DNA of 64,000 bases from Maniola hyperantus (GCF_902806685.2 NC_048550.1:9033383-9097382), one strand, 5' to 3'. Positions 23,246 to 36,110 are shown, numbered from the stretch's first letter. The notes: generated from the sequence alone by a model not told the origin. Made by a program: numbers and translations.

Positions 23246-24354
23246 GTAGGAATATTACACTGTGCGTGCAACACTGAGCATAAAGTGCATCTGCGCACAG
23301 TACCTACCTACATTATAGAAATTCACGCAATCTGCTTATTATTATGAAAAATCAAAACAAATCCTTTTCTTAGGTCAGACGTGACTTATCACACGTTTTT
23401 GTACTTATTAAGTACTGTATGTAAGTATGGTAATAGAAAAATATCGTTTTGTTCAAATATTTATTCACCTACGTGGTGACGCTAACAACTACTGGAAATC
23501 TCGAATTTTACCGTCAGAATATAATATATGGATTTTCTTAAGGTACGCTTACACGGGCATTTGCAATTTCGCAATTCCAGGCAATTTAGTCAATTATGAC
23601 GATACGACCACAATTTACTGCAATACCTGAAAATTTCAGCAATATTAAGCGAAATAATACGGTATTTGCCTATGTCAAAAATTTAATATTTCTCAGTGAT
23701 TATTAAATAGAGGGTCTTCCAAAATATGTAAAATCTACGTCCTTTCTTAGTTTAAAGTGAACAATTAAAAATTAATGGTTAAACTAAAAAAGTACGTCAA
23801 CTCATTGAGACGTCACATGCCAGTATTTCATAGAAACTCGCACACTAAGCGCGTGTCAAAACACGTTTCATAAAAAGGTACTGATTTGACTAGTTGACTA
23901 GTAGACCGGATTGCTACAGATTGCTCCTCTTATTGCCGCAGATCGATCCATACGTGTCGCCGAGCAACAATTCCTTAAAAAATTGCCCATGTAAGCGCAT
24001 GATTACGGATTAATTTTAATAAAACTGTTTTCGAGTTTTTTTAGCAACTACTATACTATTTTCATAGTTTAGTAGTCATAGGCAAAACCATATATAGCAC
24101 TGTGCTACCTAAATCCGCATTTAACTAACACTTAGATATCCGTGACTTACAGAGTCCATTTTTACAGCGTAATAAAATGGACTATCTACTTAAGTCACGA
24201 ATAAGAGCTACGCAGGTTTAGGTCACGCGAGCTATAAAATAGTATACAATTCAATACAAACTCTTGAGCTATGACCTGAGCAACTCTAATACACGGCGTT
24301 CAGCCGTCAGCGCCCTCGACCCTCGCTACAGTCACATACATAAATATTGAATAA

Positions 24355-24573
24355 CTAGCTTATGCTCGCGACTTCCTCCGCGTGGACTACACAAATTTCA
24401 ACCCCCTATTTCACCCCCTTAGGGGTTGAATTTTTAAAAATCCTTTCTTAGCGGATGCCTACGACATAATAGTCTGTATGCCAAATTTCAGCCCGATCCG
24501 TCCAGTGGTTTGAGCTGGGCGTTGATAGATCAGTCAGTCAGTCACCTTTTCCTTTTATATATATTATAAGATA
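24355..24573 (+). mobile_element. M3 dispersed repeat
   Basis: CTAGCTTATGCTCGCGACTT start, TTAGGGGTTGAATTTTTAAA, end GTTGATAGATCAGTCAGTCA plus CCTTTTCCTTTTATATAT. Confidence 0.85.
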
Positions 24574-25024
24574 AGATAAATTGAATAACATAGATAAATA
24601 TTGAATAATAACTTTAGCCTGTAGTGCAAGTGCACTAGCGCTAGATGCAACCTGAAGCGGTCTTTGTGAAGCTGATGCTAGGCGCCATGGCAACGAGGAC
24701 AAGTAGGTATCCGGTTGCAATCTTCCTATTACACTGTTCAGATAAAAATAAATCGTTCTATTAAGGCTGGATATACACAACTCTATGAAAAAAATACACA
24801 TATTATTATTATTGGATTTAGACGGAAAATCCTATTTCATAAAACAGACAGAGGCAATAAAAGCTGAAAGTTATCTACACACAAATTCAACCTATTTCAC
24901 CCGGTGACGCTGAAGCGGCCAGTAGGGCCTACACAGCATACTCAATCCGAAATCTACTTTCCCTGAGTTTGGCAAATAAGATTGAACCATGGCGGGTTTT
25001 ACAAACTGTCAGCTTTTAATTGAC

Positions 25025-25220
25025 TTAATTTTACTAATATTTAGTGCCATAAATGGGTGATATTCATTTTACTAATGTTTAGTGCCATAATTGGGTAATA
25101 TTAATTTTACTATAATGTTTAGTGCCATAATTGGGTAATATTAACTTTACTTATGTTTAGTGCCATAATTGGGTAATATTAATTTTACTAATGTTTAGTG
25201 CCATAATTGGGTAGTAGACT
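25025..25220. repeat. Minisatellite, 38-40 bp unit, five copies
   Basis: TTTAGTGCCATAA followed by TGGGT recurs at 25041, 25079, 25119, 25157 and 25195. Spacing is 38 bp, with one 40-bp unit. Confidence 0.92.
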
Positions 25221-25714
25221 TTGAACTTCGAAGAGGAAGATAATACAGGCTCTACCACAAAAAAATATTGACACATAAAGGATAAAGGTTTGACTCGACT
25301 CTTATCTCAGATTTTTGCCGTGGCGGCAAGAAAATTACCTTCCAGGAGACTCGCCTTACAGATAAGATAATAGGTATTAAAATCTTTACGGAACTTGAAT
25401 CTCGCTATCGAGGGTGAAATATTATACGTGAGACTTAACTAAGTATACATTACCTTGTAATGTATACTTAGGTAAGGTCCTCTACCCTAAGGTTGCCTGG
25501 AGGCTGGAAGAGATCGCTATTTTAGCGATAAGACCGCCTATTGTACATGCTATCTTTGTTATATGTCTATTGTTTTAGTTTTGGTGTACAATAAAGCATA
25601 TTTTACTTACTTTTACTTTAATGCATATTTATACTTATGTTATAGGTATACACCTACTTTTTTCTACAAATTCTGCTGTTACATTGAAAAACATACTGCT
25701 GTTACATCTAAATT

Positions 25715-25965
25715 TATAAAAGAAAAGCTGACTGACTGACTGACTGAGCTATCAAAGCACAGCTCAAACTACTGGATGAATCGGGCTGAAGTTTGGCATG
25801 TAGATAGCTATTATTCAGCTGAAATTCAACTGAACTTTAACTCAGCTGAAGAACTGATTCACCAGAAATTTGGAATGGAGATAGCGTATACCTTGAATTA
25901 ATATAGAAGTTACTTTTTAACCCGGAAAATCAGAGAGTTCCCGCGGGATTTCTAAAAACCTATAT
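25715..25965 (-). mobile_element. M3-like repeat, diverged composite
   Basis: CTGACTGACTGACTGAGCTA then CACAGCTCAAACTACTGGAT mark an M3 end in minus orientation. Its inner part joins an M1-like segment (ACCCGGAAAATCAGAGAGTT). Confidence 0.7.
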
Positions 25966-27451
25966 CACACTATTACGATCTAAAACTGTTCCTATATCAA
26001 ATTAGTATGATAGATCTGGAATAACCGAATTTAATAGAACAGAAATAAAAAAAGTAATTCTAAAGTATCAAATTAGGTTATTCCAGGAGTCGTACTAATT
26101 TTGAGGTAGCCATACTGATATTTTTTTAAACTGATGCGGTCTCTTCCTTCGTTAGCCCGACTTTAAATGTAGGTAAGAATTACTTTATTCATGTAGACAG
26201 TCACCGAGTCAGTAACTGAAATGAGACTGAAGAGCATTTATATGGGCATACTGATGTCTGAATCACTCTGAACTCTGAACGGCCTAGTAGATAGTGTACC
26301 TCCACTTTAGAATCTCGTTCATTCACCCTTACTCTGTTTAAATCCATGGCAAGGCGGAATATTCAAACACAAGTGCTTATTTTTAATGCTAGTATAGTCC
26401 TACTCACAATCATATTAAAAATGTTAGAGCGGTTATGTACTCGTAGATGTAGATTTCAACATTATGTTAAGAGAAGTGTCCCTAGCGCGCTCCCCAACGT
26501 ACGAACTACGAATGTAGCTTACAAAATATATGTAGCTGATTCTCATATTTTGAATGTTAACCAATTAAACTCGATGAAATTTTGTAAACACCTTAAGTGG
26601 ACATTGTACATTTGTGTCTGTGGTTTATCAAAAAACATTTAATTTTAAAGGTACGCGGTAACTAAACTAAAATATAACATAATTAACAGGGAATTTCTAG
26701 AAAGTATCTACAAAATTTCATTGAATGTTTGTTTGTTTGGAGCGCACTGCGAGTAAACTCCTCTTAAAGTTAGCTGTTAAAATTGAATAAGTACAAAATA
26801 TAAACTTGCCAAATGCCCGCAGCGCGCGTCGTCCGATCCGTAGAAACACAATTTTATATAAGTAAGTAATATTAGGTATGTTACATATTTATATTATAAA
26901 AAGAAATTTCAAAGGACGTCCGTCGAATGCGTAAACATTTCTGAAGTAAATCAATACGCTCAGAGCCAGATCATACATTTGGTTTTACAAATTTTATGAT
27001 GATGTTCTCGTGGTAATGTATATTTTTGCAGAGCACGTGTAATGTACAAACGTACTGGAATAATGTTGGAAATAGAAATAAATAAATCATCAGAAACTAT
27101 CTTGAGAATACATGGAAACCCTTTCAAAGTAACTCTGTATCTTGGAAGTTGGAACTCTATCGGTATTCGGCCGGATATTTTTCTTTGGGGAAAGAAAATA
27201 TCTGTCTGGACTTTCATTTGCCTAGCTGCTTGCAGGGCATGCTCGACTTGCCCGAATTAATTAAAACAATTTCCCAACAGCATGCTTCGTGCTGATCTTA
27301 TTATTGTTATCTCGTTTAGTCTTTTCCTCTCATTCCCTTTTCTTAGCACCTGGGTGTATTTTGCCACTTGCACACGTTTTAGTAGGCACATCACTAAATT
27401 TAGGCCCTTGTTCACCCCCTGTGCTAGGGATCTCAGCACGCTCAAGCATTG

Positions 27452-27595
27452 GCTTTACTTGTACATTCTAAAACAGATTTTTATTTATTTTTATGCATAA
27501 TAGTTTTCGATTTATCGTGCAAAATGCCGAAAAAATACAACTGTAAATGGAGTCCTCAGTGTGCGAGTCTGACTCGCACTTGGCCGTTTTTTTTA
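27452..27595 (+). mobile_element. M2, 5'-truncated
   Basis: Only the M2 3' part: CATTCTAAAACAGATTTTTA to CTCGCACTTGGCCG plus poly(T). Confidence 0.82.
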
Positions 27596-27699
27596 ATGAA
27601 CAAAGTGCGAAAATAATTCGCTATACCTAAGTACATAATAATAAAATAGGTACCTCTCTCGCATTAGTATTCGGTCCTGCCGCGGACGCGTCAGCGCGG

Positions 27700-27918
27700 T
27701 TAGCGTCTGATTAAAAGATATTGTGTTTTAATTCTACTTAGAGCTAGAACAGCTTGCGGGTCAATGGGCAGCTGTTTTTCCGCTAAAAGGAGAAGATAGT
27801 CAACTGAACCTGAGGAAATATGATGTAGCCGCTCAATCAACCACAAAATATTCTCATTGGAATTTGATTTCTGAATTAATTCATGCCAATTGATGGTTTG
27901 CAATTGTGTGTTTAGCAT
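27700..27918 (-). CDS. Putative intronless small ORF, 72 residues, unrecognised
   Basis: The frame starts MLNTQLQTINWHELIQK and ends QAVLALSRIKTQYLLIRR. It has even codon-like composition, leucine-rich amphipathic helices (ILWLIERLHH, DYLLLLAEKQL) and no repeat identity in this window. The A of the ATG is preceded by GACGGAGTAA, and about 100 nt upstream lies TTGACGTCTTCG, which contains the CRE-like core TGACGTC. No signal peptide or known motif. It could be a genuine small gene, one exon of a larger gene, or chance. Confidence 0.3.
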   Translation of the reverse strand: MLNTQLQTINWHELIQKSNSNENILWLIERLHHISSGSVDYLLLLAEKQLPIDPQAVLALSRIKTQYLLIRR

Positions 27919-28124
27919 TTACTCCGTCGTTTTTATCAATTTCGTCGATAGCAACAGGTTATTTTGACTGCATTAAAACGGGGCCAAATTCGGAACGAAG
28001 ACGTCAATTAATATTTACTCGCGCAAATATAGATGGAAGTACCTACTTAGGTAGGCTAAAATTAAACATTTTAACAATATGATAAAAATATAAGCAGATA
28101 ATATAAGTGAATACACTATAAGCT

Positions 28125-28390
28125 CTTTTTGAAGAAATTGCGAAAAGAGTTATCGAGTCAACCGGGGACCCGAGAGCTGGCAGCTACCTTGGTCAAAGAT
28201 TTAGTTTGGCCATCCAAAGGGGTAATGCTGCCAGCATCTTGGGTACAATGCCTCGCTGCTGTGGTCTCGATGAGGTTTTAGATTTAATTTAATTTATTTT
28301 AGTTTTAATTTAATGTTGTTTTTTTTAGATTTAAGTTTATTAATAGTTTATTTAATAAATTTGATAAATATAAATAAACTATAACAAAAT
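28125..28390 (+). mobile_element. 3' end of a non-LTR retrotransposon (pol C terminus plus 3' UTR)
   Basis: In frame: LFEEIAKRVIESTGDPRAG, then QRFSLAIQRGNAASILGTMP, then a stop and an A+T-rich tail. The QRxSLAxQRGNAASILG motif is repeated in the fragment at 55307. It is 5'-truncated, as usual for LINE insertions. The clade assignment is uncertain. Confidence 0.65.
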
Positions 28391-29272
28391 AAAAAGCAAA
28401 TTAAATAAAACGAAATACACTATAAACTACTTGTAAGATTCATAATGATTACGTCAAACAAAAACATAAATCGTGTGATCTAGTCAATAATATTGAGTGA
28501 TCGGTGAATCCGATGATGTGCGCAGGCGGCGTTATTTCAGTAACTGATAAGTCCTTAGTACTTTAAGTATGGTGCCGTCTGCCAAGGCAAAGAACATTAG
28601 TTATTGAAAATTTACGTATAAGCGTCTAAGTACCTACTTAGTCGTATCTGCGAAATAATCGATGTATTTATTGAGTTCCATTCCAATCTAATGGTAACCC
28701 AATAGTTAAAATTCTGTAAAACTACATTGGCCGACGGCCGTAACACACTAACAGATGGACAAACTGACTGGATGAAACTACCTATATGAGTTTCTTGTTT
28801 CTCCTCGGAACCCTAAAAAAGGAGGTAGGGAACCTCCTTTTTTAGGGTTTAAAGAAACATTCCAAAAGTTGAAAGAAGTCCGTCAAGATTATGAATGAAT
28901 AACGCATTAGTTGCTTTTCGTGATAAAAAATATGAAATCACTTTTAAGACGAGTTTATTCGAAGAAGGGCTCAGGTAGATGTCCTACCGACATTCCTTAA
29001 TTTTGTTTTCTATGGAGAGTGTATTTACGAGTTTGTATTGTATCGTTTATTCATTTGGAAATTGGGAATAAGAATTATTAAGACTAATTGCCGGATTAAT
29101 TTTTGTAACGTTAGGTAGGTACCTACGTACCTTATACCTACCTACTTTTTGTGCAAAAATTGTTAAAGAATCAGGAATCAAGTTGTTTGTTCACCTGTGT
29201 TGTACACAGAATACCTACTCCTTCTCTCTAACTAGCTTTTTCTCCTTTTGTGACGCACGTCGTTTATTTTAT

Positions 29273-29645
29273 ACCAGCTTATGCCCGCGACTTCGTCCGC
29301 GTGGACTACACAAATTTTAAACCCCTATTTTACACCCTTAGGGTTGATCTTTAATTAGGAGATTTTAACATATGAGCTTAATAAAATATGTCATACTGCT
29401 AATTGCAAAAATATTAACTACAAAACTTCTTTATAGACACTTCAAAACCGACAGACATTCATACAAACTTCAAACCCCTATTTTACCCCTTTAGAGGTTG
29501 CATTTTGAAGAATCCTTTCTTAGCGGACGCCTACGTTATAATAACTATCTGCATGCCGAATTTCAGCGTGATCCGTCCAGTAGTTTGAGCTGTGCGTTGA
29601 TAGATCAGTCAGTCAGTCAGTCACCTTTTCCTTTTATATATACAG
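29273..29645 (+). mobile_element. M3 dispersed repeat with internal disruption
   Basis: M3 start at 29273 (CCAGCTTATGCCCGCGACTT). After 29345 unrelated sequence intervenes until the M3 body resumes near 29467 and ends with the GATCAGTCAGTCAGTCAG tract. Confidence 0.75.
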
Positions 29646-29708
29646 ACTAGCTGATACCCGCGACTTCGTACGTGTGTTGAAGTTCAGTAAAATTTTTTTT
29701 TTATTTTA

Positions 29709-29935
29709 ACTAGCTTATGCTCGCGACTTCGTCCGCGTGTACTACACAAATTTCAAACCCCTATTTCACCGCCTTAGGGGTTGCATTTTCAAAAATCCTT
29801 TCTTAGCGGATGCCTACGTCATAATAGCTATCTGCATGCCAAATTTCATCCTGATCCGTCCAGTAGTTTGAGCTGTGCGTTGATAGATCAGTCAGTCAGT
29901 CAGTCACCTTTTCCTTTTATATATATATATAGATG
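29709..29935 (+). mobile_element. M3 dispersed repeat, near full length
   Basis: CTAGCTTATGCTCGCGACTT start and GATAGATCAGTCAGTCAGTC then TTTTATATATATATAGA end. Confidence 0.87.
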
Positions 29936-30320
29936 AAGTAGGTACTTAGTACGCGTACGTCATCTTGTCATTTACCTATATTTCCGTTTGTATTTCATAA
30001 TAGATAATATACCTACTTTGCAAAGGTTCTACAAACGAACATTACTAATACTTAACATAAATTACTAGAAAAATGTTGCATAGGTGAATGCACTTGAATG
30101 TGCATGAATGCAGCGAATGCCCCCATCGGTGAACGGGACGCCATGTGGGTCAATGACCCCAAGTTGGATCACTCTCAATAAAAAATAATTATTGAGCAAG
30201 TAGTTTACCGCTGAGAAAGCGACATACTTTGTAAGGAATATGTATCGTGAGAAGCAGTACGAAATAAAAGTGTTTGTAGCTGGGCATAATAATTTGGTGT
30301 GGGACTTCTTGTCAGTATTT

Positions 30321-30676
30321 GACGACCTCCCTGGCGCAGTGGTGAGCGCTGTGGTCTTATTAGTGGGAGATCCCGGGTTCGATTCCTGGCAGGGGTTTGG
30401 AATTTTATAATTTCTAAATTTCTGGTCTGGTCTGGTGGGAGGCTTCGGCCGTGGCTAGTTACCACCCTACTGGCAAAGCCGTGCCGCCAAGCGATTTAGC
30501 GTTCCGGTACGATGCCGTGTAGAAACCAAAGGGGTATGGGTTTAATAAAAACTGCCATACCCCTTCCAGGTTAGCCCGCTATCATCTTAGACTGCATCAT
30601 CACTTACCATCAGGTGAGATTGCAGTCCTTGACTATATCTGAATGGCTAACTTGTATCTGAATAAAATAAAATAAA
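30321..30676 (+). mobile_element. SINE-B, full length
   Basis: tRNA-derived head CCTGGCGCAGTGGTGAGCGC with B-box GGTTCGATTCC, body ACCACCCTACTGGCAAAGCC, tail TGTATCTGAATAAAATAAAA. Confidence 0.9.
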
Positions 30677-30904
30677 GTATGTGAGAAATATATTTAATCT
30701 AAGAAAAGGTTCTCAGAATACCTAGATACTCCGAAATGTAATTTTTCTTTCTTTAGCTTACAATAATAAAGAAAGATTTAATCGAGCATATCAATGATTA
30801 ATTGATTAGGTACAGCTTCTCTGCAAAATAATTCCCATTCCAAACCAATACGCATTGGTATTTTCAAAGTATGCTTGGAGTTTGAAATTGAAACTATTAC
30901 AGTC

Positions 30905-31110
30905 ATCACTATCATCATCAGTCGTCCACAGCTGGACATAGGTCTCTTGTAGGGATTCCCACACGCCAACGTGTTATCGGTTTTTCGAAGTATGTGCCCT
31001 GCCCATTGCCACTTCAGTTAGGCAACCCGTTGAGCTATGTCGGTTACTCTGGCTCTCCTACGGTCCTCCTCATTTCTGATTTGAATACGTAGAGAGACTC
31101 CAAACTATTC
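30905..31110 (-). mobile_element. RTE-like LINE fragment (degenerate)
   Basis: The minus strand reads RNEEDRRRARVTDIAQRV, then LKWQWAGHILRKTD. This matches the better-preserved RTE C-terminal fragment at 62171-62602 (RNEEIRRRTRVTDIAQRI, LKWQWAGHVCRRTD). Frame breaks show decay. Confidence 0.75.
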
Positions 31111-31620
31111 TAACAATTCTACATAGAATATTTAGAAGAATGTCGGTTGTGCTGCTTTGAATAAATTATTACATCGTTTGGCAATTAACCATAACAGATA
31201 CTATTGTATTGTCAAATCAACCTCAATTGTTTGCCTCTTTCGATTAGCTTTCGATTGCTCTCAATAAAAACGTATCAACTGAAATTAATTGTAAGATAGC
31301 TAAACGACGAATATATAAAAACATACGATAAATTAACATGCATATAAAATTTTCCGTTATTTAAAATACATGAATTAACAATTAAAGGTAAGCCCGTTCC
31401 TTCATTTTTGCGTCAACTTAGGTATATAAATAAGATAAATTAGGTAGGTATATGTACTTTTATAAAAAGTTAATCTACTTAGTTTATTTTATTCTGCTTC
31501 GATAAATGATATTAAAATAGGCAGGTATTTATACAACATACCTAAATAAAAGGTAGAATTTAAGTATGTGGCATAAGATTTACTCAAATGAAGTCCAATT
31601 TATCGGATGGTTGGCACATA

Positions 31621-31707
31621 CTCGTACATATTTCCCATTCAATCGCTGAACGATACAGAGAAGATTAGCATGGCCCCTGCGCAAGGATGACACGCAAAAT
31701 CGTGAAG
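31621..31707 (+). pseudogene. U6 snRNA retropseudogene
   Basis: From 31649 to 31707 the sequence reproduces the conserved 3' two-thirds of U6, including the ACAGAGA box at 31655-31661, AGATTAGCATGGCCCCTGCG and AAGGATGACACGCAAAATCG. The 5' stem-loop (the CTTGCTTCGGCAG region) is degraded, and there is no terminal T-run. An M3-type repeat follows 19 bp later. Confidence 0.85.
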
Positions 31708-31726
31708 TTTAGTTTAGAATATAGGC

Positions 31727-32006
31727 TACTAGCTGACCCGCCCCGGCTTCGCTCGGATGGAATTTAGAAAATCAAGATGGGGGTTGAATTCCCAAAAATC
31801 CTGGAACACGTATTTCTTCATTTGTGACCGAAAACCCAAATACCAACTATCATGCAAATAACTTGAAAAATGCCGGACTTTCATACAAACCTACTCTTTA
31901 CAAAAACACACCCTCAAAATTTCATGTCTCTAGGACCAGCGGTTTAGGCTGTGCGTTGATATATAATATGTCAGTCAGAGAGGACTTTGAATTTTATATA
32001 TATAGA
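31727..32006 (+). mobile_element. M3 variant with CCGCCCCGGCTTCGCTCGG core
   Basis: ACTAGCTGACCCGCCCCGGC start, GGACTTTCATACAAAC body and TCAGTCAGAGAGGACTTTGA end. Confidence 0.82.
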
Positions 32007-32035
32007 TAAGTAAAAAGATATTTATTTCATACTCC

Positions 32036-32152
32036 GACAGGCAAGGCATTGGTGGTTCCTCTGACCGTGCTGCAAATGTTCATGGGCAGCGGTAATCACT
32101 TAACATCACGTGACCAGCCTGCTCGTTTGCTTGCTATTTATATTTTTTTTAA
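32036..32152 (+). mobile_element. LINE-like 3' terminal fragment
   Basis: GTTCCTCTGACCGTGCTGCA, ATGTTCATGGGCAGCGG and GCTCGTTTGCTTGCTATTTA followed by T-rich sequence. I recognise this as a common lepidopteran retrotransposon 3' end, from memory; the clade was not determined. Confidence 0.5.
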
Positions 32153-32161
32153 AATACTCAC

Positions 32162-32272
32162 AGCGTCAGTGGTGTGCCCACAAACACAGAATGTCGGCGT
32201 TCTCAACCCATCGGGATGGACCTGGTGACAGCGGTCGGTACGGTCGATCGACTGATTTAGACCGCTACGGAT
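32162..32272 (-). CDS. Isolated exon-like segment, 37 codons, unrecognised
   Basis: On the minus strand a pyrimidine-rich acceptor (ATGTTGTTTGCAG) and a strong donor (GCT then GTGAGTATT) bracket an open phase-0 segment: IRSGLNQSIDRTDR then CHQVHPDGLRTPTFCVCGHT. Three cysteines are present. No partner exon was found. The plus strand is also open here and ends near AATAAA, so the orientation is not settled. Confidence 0.25.
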
Positions 32273-32342
32273 CTGCAAACAACATAAAATAATAAAATTT
32301 AATGAATATAAAATAAACGACGTCCGTCACAAAAGGAGAAAA

Positions 32343-32507
32343 AGCGGTCTAGTGCGAGCCAGACCCGCACATGAAGCGAAGGGTACCATCGTAAAAGATT
32401 TACGGCACGTACGGTTCACGAGATACATCCCGCTGACAGACAGTCGGACGGACAATGGAGGCTTAGTATTAGGGTGCTGTTGGCACCCTTCGGGTATGGA
32501 ACCCTAA
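32343..32507 (-). mobile_element. M2-related repeat, variant
   Basis: GCGGTCTAGTGCGAGCCAGA start and GTGCTGTTGGCACCC then GGAACCCTAAAA end: a diverged M2 relative in minus orientation. A shorter relative lies near 1040-1105. Confidence 0.6.
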
Positions 32508-34690
32508 AATAGCAGAAGCTCTGCGCAAGCTCATACTCGTAATAAGAAAGGGCGGGTTGAAAGAGACGTACTATCTATGTTTCTCCCGATTCCGTAACTC
32601 TTATTCTGTAAGCTTTATAAAACCATAAGTCCCGCAAATTGCTATTGCGCTGGAACCATGTCTCATTAACATCGAAATGACGTCATTTTAACGTATATTG
32701 AAGTAAAAATATGCCATCAGCTCGAAACTTCAGTCTAGTGCTGACGTCACTAAAATGGCGGCCACACGCGGATTAGCAATTTGCGGGACTTAGAACTAGG
32801 ATTTATTGCCCCGGGTTGCTTTAAAATAAATTTTACCCCGCGATTTCTTTTGCGTAGATGTAGGTTTTTCCGATCCCCTTGGAATTTCTCAAAATCCTTT
32901 CGTTGTGGGGGTCTACGTTAGAGAGAATGTATACATGCAAAATCTCTTTCTAAGTTAATATGTCATTCGCACAGTTTCTCCTTTTATGTTCCTACTAGCT
33001 TTTACCCGCGACTTCGTCCGCGTGATATAATCCTACAGCACCCGAGAATAAAGAGCTAAGAAAGAATTTTCTTAATCGGGTTATTATTAGTTCCCGAGCT
33101 TTACCCCTACAACAAACTTTACCTCTTTATAATGTGTATGGTCAATAAGATAAACAGCTCTCGTTATACTTATTGGAAGTTAGTACGGATTGTTTTCTAA
33201 TATTAAATAGAATCTATGTACTTAATGCGTATCTTTATGAGTTGAAACTTGAAAGTAGAACATAATATTTGTTAAAAGTTCGTAAAAATTGACCTCGTTG
33301 ATATTAATATACAAAAACAAGCGTTTTTAGACTTACTAGTCTGAACTGACAGAATTCGATTGTTTGCGTGTTCCCGTTACTTTTATAGAAAAAATATGTT
33401 AGAGGTCTGTAAACTGCGTTAACAATGCGAGGTTTCTTTACCAAATCTAAATAAAACACCGACATAATAATAGGTATAACATAATATTGAGAGTTGAGAC
33501 CTTGTTGACGTCACGTCACGTACAATGCACAAAGATATAACAAAGAACATGGTTGAAATTACTCAACAGAAAGTCAGAAAGAAAAAATAAAAATTATGAA
33601 GACAGACGAAGAAAGGCCGGACTTACTTGTACAGAAAACCGAAGTGTGGGTTATAATTATATCTTATAATAATATAAGTATTAGTACTACGGATATAAAT
33701 CTGTCTGAGAGTCTGTCTGAGATGAACTGTATTCAGCAAAGGCTGTAACAGTAATATAATTAATCGGTGGGCATTGCGTAACACAATATTACTCCATCGT
33801 TAAGTTTGTCTGCACTCAGTGGTAACAAAAATAAAGCCTTCATCACATCAAATCTTCGCGATAGACAAAGCGAGAAGAGTAAACAGTAACTACTCGGAGT
33901 AAGAAACTAGTCGGACCAAGCAACGTCGACTAAATACGTGAGTAAAGCCGGTTTCTCCTACATGCATAACACTAAACAGTAAATCAAAGTTTAACAGAGA
34001 AGAGCCATCATGTTGTAGGAATTGATAAATACGAATGGATTATTAAATAATATTATGCAAGTCACAAGGACGTCGGTATATAATAGCTATAATTAAAGGA
34101 TGTAATTAATCACTGTTCAATACAATCATCAAATCAACATAATTTGTAGATACATAAGTAGATTAAATCCAAGAATAGCATGATTCTTAAAATATAATTA
34201 ATCATTTGAAAATGTTGGAAAAGGGCGTCTTCTTATATTAGAAATTATTAATGTTTGTCTGTCTGTTATTTACATATGGGTTCGCGCATCGTTTATCACA
34301 TGGACGAGAGCTATTTTTTATTTATTTATTGATCACGGAAATTTCAATTGAGTACCTACATTTAAAATACACAGATTGCCATCCTCTAGAAACTGTAGAA
34401 ATTTAAGTAAATATTTAATATAAATTAATGTAGAATTTGAGATCAAACTTTGTATAATTAATTGCTGTTGATGCAACCTGTCCACTTCGTATAGAGGATG
34501 CACTTTTACCTATCTCTGTGCCACTGCCAAACATAGATCGCTAAAGCATTTTAGCCGCGAAAATGTAACAGAGAAACAGACATACACGCAAAGGCATGTT
34601 ATAATAATGGTATGGATTAAAAATCCATTGAATAAAGAATACCAGATTCATTTTGTATGATTGCCATAGCAGATATTGTAATTCGTTCAT

Positions 34691-34781
34691 TTATTTATCT
34701 GTCAATGGAAAGGTGCCCTTAGGCGGCTTCAACAGGTCACCCGATACCTCATCATCACCTACTAACATGTACCGCTGCCGT
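34691..34781 (-). CDS. Possible terminal coding exon, unrecognised
   Basis: After acceptor TTTGTTTATAG the minus strand is open in phase 2: RQRYMLVGDDEVSGDLL, then KPPKGTFPLTDK and TAA, with AATAAA overlapping the stop. No upstream exon was identified. Confidence 0.25.
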
Positions 34782-36110
34782 CTATAAACAAATAATTAGT
34801 CTGCGAGATAAGATAAACGATTACGGGCGCGGGCCCTCCGCGGTGGTCGTTTTTGACCTCTAATCTTGAAACCATTCCTATAATATTATTTTCTTAATAA
34901 GTTCTTACAACGAGCGCTTTGGTAATCTTATCGGGCTATATCTATTATCTATTCATACCAAGGAACGGCTCATTAGCGTATAACGATTAGATGCAAACAG
35001 ATAAATAGAATGCATTCTAATTAAAGTTAAATATAACCAACCTACTTATTATGCAAATATTGTAGAAGGAAAAAAACAGGGTTAAGTTAAAAATACGAGT
35101 AAACTATAGGAGTGATTCGTAGAAGTCGGTAATTTATCTCGAGTTTACATAATATGTAGATCCATTAATCTTAGGTACTTAGATATATTATCTTTGAAAT
35201 TGCTTGCAATGTTAAATAGAAAAACCTGTTACGAGAATAGATCATCATTCAAAGTCGTCACATGGTTGATTATTTGACCAATAACCAGTAAGTAGTGAGG
35301 TATATTTTTATGATAGTGTTTTAAGTTTTTACCTACACTTCAAGGAAATTTCTAAATAATTTTAAATAGTAAGAATATCAAAAATTGCGAACCCGGCAGA
35401 ATCCGAATCGAACCTGCGTCAGAACCCAGAAGGGTTCGCGCCCGACGCCCATTGACTGTATTGTAATTTGCATCTAGTCTGAAGTCGCGTAGAACCATTA
35501 AGTAATCTCGAAACCACTATAGAATGGCGATTATTTAAAAGTACCTGCAAAATTAAGAAACCGTAACAAATATAGAACACCGTCACAAATATGGAACCCG
35601 GAAAACATCAATCAAGCTCGTCACATAGATGATAAATAACAATTTGATACACCGCTGAATATCAGTGATAGGTCAGGATAGCAATCATTCATCTATGTAA
35701 ATACTAGATATATAATGTATATTTTACTTATATATTCTAATTCCAAATCTGTGATCTGAGAATATTTTATCCTATTTTGGGCTCAGTTCTTTCTGCAAAC
35801 TCCATGCAATACCCACTAGACTCGTGAACCTACTTCCTACTTCTAATAGGTATGATTTGATTTAAAAAATAGCCTTCATTTAAATTAAAATTTACAAGTG
35901 TTTTCCGACTGCATCATTCAGTTGTTAATGTAAGATCTCTAACAAAATTAAGTATTAATACAAAAGGATAAATGACCTTACCTACACAGAGGCCAATGGT
36001 TTAAGTCATTTACAATCTTTGTGCTAACTTGTGCATGACTTATGTATGATAGTCTCATAGAAGCGTGCCACAAGAGTGATGACTGAATGACTGATGAGTA
36101 TATAACGAAA

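Noticed and set aside
26346..26642. 98-codon plus-strand ORF
   Set aside because: Basic/hydrophobic mixture with no recognisable domain, no poly(A) signal or splice context; likely chance.
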